NCBI RefSeq assembly: GCF_900100115.1 | Contig: NZ_FNKL01000004.1 | Span: 744,001 to 808,000 of the forward strand | DNA from: Chryseobacterium soldanellicola | Lineage (GTDB): Bacteria > Bacteroidota > Bacteroidia > Flavobacteriales > Weeksellaceae | DNA length: 64,000 bases | Direction of reading: 5' to 3' | In this document: positions 59,130 through 64,000 of the stretch, in pieces | Layout of the letters: every line of letters starts with the position of its first letter | Numbering within the stretch: the stretch's first letter is position 1 | Translations under genes and position numbers: made by a program | The notes under the pieces: model-generated | What the model was told of the DNA's origin: nothing | The model's database searches: none | Seen by the model: only the letters and a program-made list of their open reading frames with translations

Positions 59130-59837
59130 CTACAAATCAACTAAAGTACCAACATTTTCTCCGTCTACAATTTTAACTAAATTACCGTCTTTATTCATAT
59201 CAAAAACAATGATCGGCAATTTATTTTCGTGGCTTAAAGTGAAAGCAGTCATATCCATTACTTTAAGATTTTTCTCGAAAACTTCGTCGAAAGATAATGA
59301 ATTATATTTTACTGCATTTTCGTTCTTTTCCGGGTCGCTGTCGTAGATTCCGTCTACTCTTGTTCCTTTTAAAATAACATCGGCTCCGATTTCGATAGCT
59401 CTTAAAGTTGCCGCTGTATCTGTTGTAAAATAAGGATTTCCTGTTCCGGCTCCGAAGATCACGACTCTGCCTTTTTCAAGATGTCTTACGGCTCTTCTTT
59501 TGATGAAAGGCTCAGCTACTTTGTCCATTTCGATGGCAGACTGCAGCCTTGTTTTGATTCCTGCATCTTCCAGAGCGCCCTGCAGAGCCATTCCGTTGAT
59601 TACGGTGGCAAGCATCCCCATATAATCACCCTGTACTCTGTCCATTCCTTTTGCAGCACCTGCTACTCCACGGAAAATATTTCCTCCTCCAATGACAATG
59701 GCTACCTGACAACCTTTATCTACAACTTTTTTGATCTCTACTGCATACTCCTGTAGTCTGTCATTATCAATACCATATTGTCTGTTCCCCATCAATGCCT
59801 CTCCACTTAGTTTTAGAAGGATTCTATTATATTTCAT
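59130..59837 (-). CDS. pyrH: UMP kinase
   Basis: 235 residues. RILLKLSGEALMG at the N-terminus, VIGGGNIFRGV, FGAGTGNPYFTTDTAATLRA and VFDMNKDGNLVKIVDGENVG are marks of bacterial UMP kinase (amino-acid kinase fold). Makes UDP from UMP. Followed by frr after a 120-base A/T-rich gap, a widespread pair. Confidence 0.96.
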   Translation of the reverse strand: MKYNRILLKLSGEALMGNRQYGIDNDRLQEYAVEIKKVVDKGCQVAIVIGGGNIFRGVAGAAKGMDRVQGDYMGMLATVINGMALQGALEDAGIKTRLQSAIEMDKVAEPFIKRRAVRHLEKGRVVIFGAGTGNPYFTTDTAATLRAIEIGADVILKGTRVDGIYDSDPEKNENAVKYNSLSFDEVFEKNLKVMDMTAFTLSHENKLPIIVFDMNKDGNLVKIVDGENVGTLVDL

Positions 59838-59892
59838 CTTTAATTTTTAATAACTTTTTTAGTAGGGATGGTTTCCCCGAAATTTGATTTTG

Positions 59893-59900
59893 CAAATATA
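59893..59900 (-). promoter_or_regulatory. -7 box (TATATTTG) of pyrH
   Basis: Minus-strand match 56 bases before the pyrH ATG; divergent from the porQ promoter. Confidence 0.55.
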
Positions 59901-59957
59901 ATCATTAAAAATATTGGAAAAAGAAAAATATTTAAGTAGAAATAATATCAGAAATAT

Positions 59958-59987
59958 TTTGCTACGTACGAAAAAGGATTATTTTTG
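59958..59987 (+). promoter_or_regulatory. Promoter of porQ
   Basis: TTTG at 59958-59961, 18 bases, TATTTTTG at 59980-59987. Confidence 0.65.
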
Positions 59988-60005
59988 CATTAATTATAAA
60001 TTGAA

Positions 60006-60998
60006 TTGAAGAAAATTATCATTTTTTCATTATTTCTGTCAGGAATTGTTTCTTATGCACAAACAGGAACAAATGTTTATCCGTTCTTAAACATTCCTGT
60101 ATCTGCAAGACAGGCTGCTTTAGGTGGTGATGCAATTTCCGTAAGAGATTATGATGTTTCCTTTGCGATTGCCAACCCGGCTTTGTTGAATAAAGATTCT
60201 GATAAACAGCTTTCTGTAAATGCTACGGCTTATCTTGCCGACTCAAAATACGGAACCATTGCCTTTGCCAAAGACTTTGATAACGGTCATATGGCGACGA
60301 TCAATGCGAGATATATGAGCTATGGAGATATTCCGAGAACAGATGACAGCGGTTTTGAAAACGGTACTTTCTCTGCTTCTGATGTAGCCATCGGAGCTGG
60401 TTATGCCTATCAGTTTGAAGAAGACTGGACGATCGGTGGCGGACTTAATTTTATCACTTCAAAAATTGACACATATTCATCTTCTGCCATTTCAGGAAAT
60501 TTAGGTGTTACGTATCACAACAAAAAAAATAAGGAAGTTCTTTCTGTAGTGGCAAGAAATTTCGGCTATCAGTTCAAATCATTTAACGGAACGAGAGAAA
60601 ATCTTCCTTTTAGGGTAGATTTGGGATATACCAGAATTTTGAAAGCGATTCCGCTTGCGATTACAATTACGGCACACGATTTACAGCAATTTGATATTTC
60701 GTCTGATTATAATGTAAATGGACAGGAAGTCAATGTCGGAAGAAAAATCGCCGACCATTTCTCCATAGGAGCCGAGCTTTTCCCTGAAAAAGGCTTTAAC
60801 ATCAGATTAGGTTACAATGTAAAAAGAGGAAATGAGCTTGCCGTGGCAGATCAGAGAAACTTTTCAGGTCTTTCTGCCGGTTTTGGAATTAAAATCTCAA
60901 AATTCCGTGTAGATTATGCTCACGTAAGATATCACAACTCATCCAATGTGAATCAGTTAGGCGTTTCTATTGACCTTAGTGGACACAGAGGAGAATAA
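60006..60998 (+). CDS. porQ: Type IX secretion system protein PorQ
   Basis: 330 residues from a TTG start, with a signal peptide ending VSYA. Repeated beta strands of a PorP/PorV-like outer membrane barrel; NVYPFLNIPVSARQAALGGDAISVRDYDVSFAIANPALLN is the conserved opening, and the end is YAHVRYHNSSNVNQLGVSIDL. Known: PorQ belongs to the T9SS attachment complex at the outer membrane. A cmk gene directly after porQ is common in Bacteroidota (recalled). Fits the T9SS cargo proteins elsewhere in the window. Confidence 0.88.
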   Translation: MKKIIIFSLFLSGIVSYAQTGTNVYPFLNIPVSARQAALGGDAISVRDYDVSFAIANPALLNKDSDKQLSVNATAYLADSKYGTIAFAKDFDNGHMATINARYMSYGDIPRTDDSGFENGTFSASDVAIGAGYAYQFEEDWTIGGGLNFITSKIDTYSSSAISGNLGVTYHNKKNKEVLSVVARNFGYQFKSFNGTRENLPFRVDLGYTRILKAIPLAITITAHDLQQFDISSDYNVNGQEVNVGRKIADHFSIGAELFPEKGFNIRLGYNVKRGNELAVADQRNFSGLSAGFGIKISKFRVDYAHVRYHNSSNVNQLGVSIDLSGHRGE

Positions 60999-61043
60999 GT
61001 TTTTCCTTCTTAAAAAATTTAAAAAGCATTAAAAAATATTCAG

Positions 61044-61080
61044 AAACCTTAAGAAAATATCTTAAGGTTTCTTGGTTTTT
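61044..61080 (+). terminator. Terminator between porQ and cmk
   Basis: AAACCTTAAG / CTTAAGGTTT perfect 10-bp stem, loop AAAATAT; a T-rich tail follows after a few bases. Confidence 0.65.
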
Positions 61081-61105
61081 AAGAAAATTTCAAGAAATTT
61101 GTCAT

Positions 61106-61780
61106 ATGAAAAAACCAGTAATAGCTATCGACGGATATTCGTCTACCGGAAAAAGCTCGATCTCTAAAATCATTGCCGAAAAACTAGGACTCATCCACCT
61201 GGATACCGGTGCGCTTTACAGAGGTGTTACTTGGTTTGCCCTTCAGAATTGTCTTAATGATAATGGGACTATCAATTTGGAAAGGTTATTTTCTTCTTTT
61301 GATCAAATTGAGCTGGAGTTTAAAAATCAAAATGGCGAACTAGTTCTTTTTCTTAATCATATTGATATTTCAAAAGCTATCCGTTCTAATGAGGTTTCGG
61401 ATAACGTAAGTTTGGTGGCAAAACAAAAAGAAGTAAGGGATTTTTTACTGGAATCTCAACGTTCCTTGGCTGAAAAAGGCGGCATTATTATGGACGGCCG
61501 CGACATCGGAACCGTTGTTTTGCCTAATGCAGACTTCAAATTCTTCCTAACAGCCAGCATTGATGAAAGAACAAAAAGGAGATACAACGAGCTTTTAACC
61601 CTTGGAATTGAAGCTGAAGAGCAGCAGGTTAAGCAAAATCTCATAGAACGTGACAAAATAGACAGCGAAAGAGAAATTGCGCCATTACGACAGGCCGAAG
61701 ATGCCATTGTCATTGATAATACCGATCTTACAAAAAAAGAGACTATACAGGCTATTCTAAATCACATTCAAAAGATTTAA
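61106..61780 (+). CDS. cmk: (d)CMP kinase
   Basis: 224 residues. P-loop IAIDGYSSTGKSSISKIIAEKLG, then LIHLDTGALYRGVTWFA, GGIIMDGRDIGTVVLPNADFKFFLTAS, and the C-terminal RDKIDSEREIAPLRQAEDAIVIDNTDL. Phosphorylates CMP and dCMP. The P-loop Gly-Tyr-Ser-Ser-Thr-Gly-Lys is a normal Bacteroidota variant of GPAGSGK. Confidence 0.95.
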   Translation: MKKPVIAIDGYSSTGKSSISKIIAEKLGLIHLDTGALYRGVTWFALQNCLNDNGTINLERLFSSFDQIELEFKNQNGELVLFLNHIDISKAIRSNEVSDNVSLVAKQKEVRDFLLESQRSLAEKGGIIMDGRDIGTVVLPNADFKFFLTASIDERTKRRYNELLTLGIEAEEQQVKQNLIERDKIDSEREIAPLRQAEDAIVIDNTDLTKKETIQAILNHIQKI

Positions 61781-61873
61781 CAATTTTTAAATGCCAAAAT
61801 CTTCCTTTGGTATGTTAATTGTTGTCTTAGTTACTGTAAAAACTAATTTTATTAACTATTAAAAAAAACGAAA

Positions 61874-62221
61874 ATGTCTAGAAAAGGAAACAATACAGCA
61901 GGTATATTAGCGGGACTTCTTGCAGGTGCTGCTGCAGGTGTAATCTTAGGAATGCTTTATGCTCCGGAAGAAGGTAAAGAAACTAGAAAAAAAATCAAAA
62001 CAAAGGCCAACGATCTTAAAGATCAGGCAAAAGAAAAGTACGGAGAAGTTTCTGAAAAAGTAAAAGATCAATATGGTAATATTTCATCTACTTTTAAAGA
62101 AACAGCTAGTAATGTAGCTCATACCGTAAAAGATGGTTATGACAAATACAAAGATCAGATCGTTTCTAAAACTACAGATGTAGTAAAAGACGTAGAAGCA
62201 GGATTGAATGATCTTAAATAA
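61874..62221 (+). CDS. YtxH domain-containing protein
   Basis: 115 residues. A Gly/Ala-rich membrane segment (AGILAGLLAGAAAGVILGML, about residues 9-28), then YAPEEGKETRKKIK, the YtxH hallmark, and a long charged amphipathic helix. Function unknown; often linked to general stress. Followed by a terminator, then two further small membrane-associated genes. Confidence 0.88.
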   Translation: MSRKGNNTAGILAGLLAGAAAGVILGMLYAPEEGKETRKKIKTKANDLKDQAKEKYGEVSEKVKDQYGNISSTFKETASNVAHTVKDGYDKYKDQIVSKTTDVVKDVEAGLNDLK

Positions 62222-62249
62222 TAAATAATTTATTTAAGTAAATTATGAG

Positions 62250-62282
62250 AAGGAACTTTTTGCATTAAAGTTCCTTTTTTTA
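62250..62282 (+). terminator. Terminator after YtxH gene
   Basis: AAGGAACTTT pairs with AAAGTTCCTT, loop TTGCATT, then seven T. The next gene lacks an obvious promoter, so read-through may supply it. Confidence 0.8.
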
Positions 62283-62300
62283 TAACTTTAAACAAAAACA

Positions 62301-62609
62301 ATGATTGAAACTATAAAAGAATATGCTTCTAAGAGGATAGATCTATTAAAAATCGAAGCCACGGAAAAGTCTTCTCTTTCGGCAGGTATGATCAGCTATT
62401 TTGTGATTCTGCTTGTAGCGTTCGGCTTTTTCATCATTCTGTTTAATTTCGGGATCGCATTCCTCATAGGGCGGGCTTTAGGCGACCACTCCTATGGATT
62501 CCTGATTGTTGCGGCTTTTTATTTTCTGGTAATGATTCTTATTATTATCTTTAAGAAGAAAATTGTAAATTACGTTGCCGATCAGGTCATTAAATTTTTA
62601 AATCATTAA
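62301..62609 (+). CDS. Phage-holin-like (holin superfamily III/PF07332-type) small membrane protein
   Basis: 102 residues with two hydrophobic helices (about 30-58 and 66-87) after a short charged start (MIETIKEYASKRIDLLKIEA), ending in a basic tail. This is the pattern of non-phage proteins annotated as phage holin family in Bacteroidota; function unknown. Three bases before the next gene, so these two are coupled. Confidence 0.72.
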   Translation: MIETIKEYASKRIDLLKIEATEKSSLSAGMISYFVILLVAFGFFIILFNFGIAFLIGRALGDHSYGFLIVAAFYFLVMILIIIFKKKIVNYVADQVIKFLNH

Positions 62610-62612
62610 ACT

Positions 62613-63110
62613 ATGAGCAGAAAATACGAAAGCTTAGAAGAACTTAGAAGAAAGAAAAAACTTTTAAAAGGTGAGATTAATGATTTGGAAAACCTTCTGA
62701 CATTTAAAAACACTAAAGAAAGTTTAAGTGCTTTTACAAACGGGCTTACCGACCAATATCTGCAGGAAAAAGTAGATGACGACGGTGACGAAAAAGTGGT
62801 TCTCAGAAAAGATGTTATTGCAAAACAATTAACTTCTGAAGTTAAAGATTTGTTTATCAACAAAAATACAGCAATGGGAATTGCTAATTCAGCATTTAAA
62901 GGAAATGCCGTTGACGCACTTATCAAGTTGGGAATTACAGCATTTGTAGGGAATTTTGCCAAGAAAAACATGAAAAGCCCCAACTGGAAGAAAAAAATGC
63001 TTGGGGTAGCCATGATCTACCTCGCTCCTATTGCCTTAAAATTCGTAAGGAAAAAATTAGAAAGCTATCAGAAAAATAAAAGTGTTTCCAGTATGGAACA
63101 ACTTATATAA
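62613..63110 (+). CDS. Hypothetical protein of the YtxH/holin-like module
   Basis: 165 residues. An N-terminal basic coiled coil (SLEELRRKKKLLKGEINDLE), a middle part with VDDDGDEKVVLRKDVIAKQL, and an amphipathic-to-hydrophobic helix (LGVAMIYLAPIALKFVRKKL). No family recognised. Position right after the holin-like gene suggests a joint membrane role. Confidence 0.65.
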   Translation: MSRKYESLEELRRKKKLLKGEINDLENLLTFKNTKESLSAFTNGLTDQYLQEKVDDDGDEKVVLRKDVIAKQLTSEVKDLFINKNTAMGIANSAFKGNAVDALIKLGITAFVGNFAKKNMKSPNWKKKMLGVAMIYLAPIALKFVRKKLESYQKNKSVSSMEQLI

Positions 63111-63144
63111 TGTTGTAGAGTTTTAGCGTCGGAGGGCTTTAGAG

Positions 63145-63400
63145 TTTTATTTTAATCACTCTTAACTCTAACTCTAAAACTCTATTACTCTCGACCTTTA
63201 AAAAGTTGCAGAATTTCGTAAATCAGAATTTTAAAATTTTTATTGATAGTTCTTAACTTCAACTCTAAAACTCTATTACTCTCAAACCCTTAAAAAGTTG
63301 CAGAATTTCATACCAGAGAATTTTAAAGTTTTATTAATAGTTCTTAACTTCAACTCTAAAACTCTATTACTCTAAAACTCTAAAACTCTCAAACTCTAAA
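63145..63400. repeat. 91-bp tandem repeat with (AACTCTAAA)n core
   Basis: AACTCTAAAACTCTATTACT begins at 63170, 63261 and 63352, a period of 91. The unit also holds TTAAAAAGTTGCAGAATTTC. About 2.5 copies, ending in degenerate ACTCTAAA words that run into the stop codon of the next gene. No genes in this stretch. Confidence 0.85.
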
Positions 63401-64000
63401 CAGCTGCCCCAAAATAATCCCCGCCGCCATTGAAACATTGAGGCTTTCTGTGGATTGTGATTTCCCGAATCTTGGGATGCTGATGTTTTTTTGGAGTAAT
63501 TTTTCGGTTTCCGGGCGCATTCCGTTTCCTTCGTTTCCTAAAATTAAATTTAATTTTTGAGGTTTTTCAAAAGTATAAATATTCTCCCCTTCCATATCCG
63601 TTCCGATGTTTACATTCTCTGTGTTTGATAGGTATTCTACCAGGTTTGTGTAAACCATATTTACCCTTGTAAAAGAACCCATGCTTGCCATAATGACCTT
63701 CGGATTATAAAAATCTACGGTGTCTTCGCTGCAGATGATTTGCTCAATTCCAAACCAGTCTGCCAGTCTTATTATTGTTCCTAAATTTCCGGGATCTTGA
63801 ATACCATCCAACACCAATTGTATTTTCTGATCTTCCAATTTCTCTTCTGATTTCAGATAACAAATTGCTACAGAATCTTTAGGATGTTGAAGAAAACTTA
63901 TTTTTTTAAGCTCATTTTCAGAGATATGAGTGACGGGCGTGTCGGTACGGTCCAATTTTTGCGGATCGGTAGATAAAATTTCTTTAATTTTAAACTTAGA
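63389..64000 (-). CDS. TrmH/SpoU family RNA 2'-O-methyltransferase, 5' end cut by window
   Basis: Frame is open to the right edge, so at least 203 residues of the C-terminal part are seen. An N-terminal substrate-binding piece (THISENELKKISFLQHP) is followed by the SPOUT domain: LVLDGIQDPGNLGTIIRLAD, ASMGSFTRVNMVY, LILGNEGNGM and STESLNVSMAAGIILGQLF (knot motifs). Methylates a ribose in rRNA or tRNA; the exact target cannot be told. The last codons (CTG TTT AGA GTT TGA) merge into the neighbouring repeat array. Confidence 0.9.
   Translation of the reverse strand, partial: SKFKIKEILSTDPQKLDRTDTPVTHISENELKKISFLQHPKDSVAICYLKSEEKLEDQKIQLVLDGIQDPGNLGTIIRLADWFGIEQIICSEDTVDFYNPKVIMASMGSFTRVNMVYTNLVEYLSNTENVNIGTDMEGENIYTFEKPQKLNLILGNEGNGMRPETEKLLQKNISIPRFGKSQSTESLNVSMAAGIILGQLFRV

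Noticed and set aside
63145..63400. Possible CRISPR array
   Set aside because: The repeats are tandem with a 91-bp period and no unique spacers; no cas genes are near.
1..64000. A mobile element, prophage, defence island or biosynthetic cluster
   Set aside because: No transposase, integrase, phage structural gene, restriction enzyme, toxin-antitoxin pair or assembly-line gene was seen. The holin-like and RHH proteins are single genes in ordinary context.

Overview
The window looks like ordinary chromosome from a member of the Bacteroidota, most probably a Chryseobacterium-like flavobacterium (Weeksellaceae). This is inferred from several things seen in the sequence: low GC; secreted proteins ending in type IX secretion (T9SS) sorting domains; a PorQ homologue next to cmk; almost no Shine-Dalgarno sequences; and many promoters of the Bacteroidota form (a -7 box TAnnTTTG, sometimes with a -33 TTTG about 19 nt upstream). 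No transposase, integrase, phage or plasmid replication gene, CRISPR array or known defence locus was seen.

Layout. 1-2018 (minus): 5'-complete but 3'-cut purC, then a DUF3307 membrane protein and a SatD-family regulator whose upstream region carries a striking array of repeated operator half-sites. 2275-9131: a secreted endonuclease I, an acyl-CoA dehydrogenase, a DinB-like protein and a large secreted metalloprotease, two of these four being T9SS cargo. 9524-11367: an operon of an NTP pyrophosphohydrolase, a thioredoxin-like protein, a DUF4230 protein and a small charged protein. 11614-16391: thrS and infC (apparently with an AUA start), then an alpha/beta hydrolase, then rpmI and rplT. The last two have candidate RNA regulatory structures. 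16508-18956: tandem M28 secreted peptidases. 18982-26107 (minus): a complete eight-gene histidine operon (hisG-D-C-B-H-A-F-IE) behind a leader peptide with four His codons and a terminator, i.e. a classical attenuator.

26137-30957 (minus): dapD followed by four surface-glycan genes (GT87-like, GT2, polysaccharide deacetylase, GT4). 31143-34128: an NlpC/P60 lipoprotein, an unknown 215-aa protein, a small lipoprotein, and a DoxX/HxlR convergent pair. 34361-34434: tRNA-Ala(GGC). 34687-40982 (minus): an RND efflux operon with its own GbsR/MarR-type regulator and a palindromic operator. 41101-45077 (minus): an acetyltransferase, a small DUF2007-like protein and a two-enzyme lysine degradation pair (lysine 6-transaminase and an ALDH7-type dehydrogenase). 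45212-50150: a small membrane protein, a ribbon-helix-helix protein, an SPFH protein and a giant fused ResB-CcsA cytochrome c synthase.

50347-51655 (minus): a Crp/Fnr-type regulator and an exported cysteine hydrolase with a perfect 16-bp palindrome in its promoter. 51958-56777 (plus): ftsK, a LolA-like gene and an LptF/G permease, an envelope and division cluster. 56913-59837: two unknown exported proteins, then frr and pyrH (minus). 60006-61780: porQ and cmk. 61874-63110: a YtxH/holin-like/unknown membrane stress-type module. 63389-64000 (minus): a 5'-cut TrmH-family RNA methyltransferase, flanked by a 91-bp tandem repeat.

The most interesting signals are regulatory rather than a new enzyme system: the SatD dyad array, the his attenuator, the infC AUA start, the rpmI-rplT leader structures, and the operator palindromes of the efflux and hydrolase genes. 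Intergenic regions also hold several short dispersed or tandem repeat families. Homology calls are from reading the protein sequences; no database search was run.
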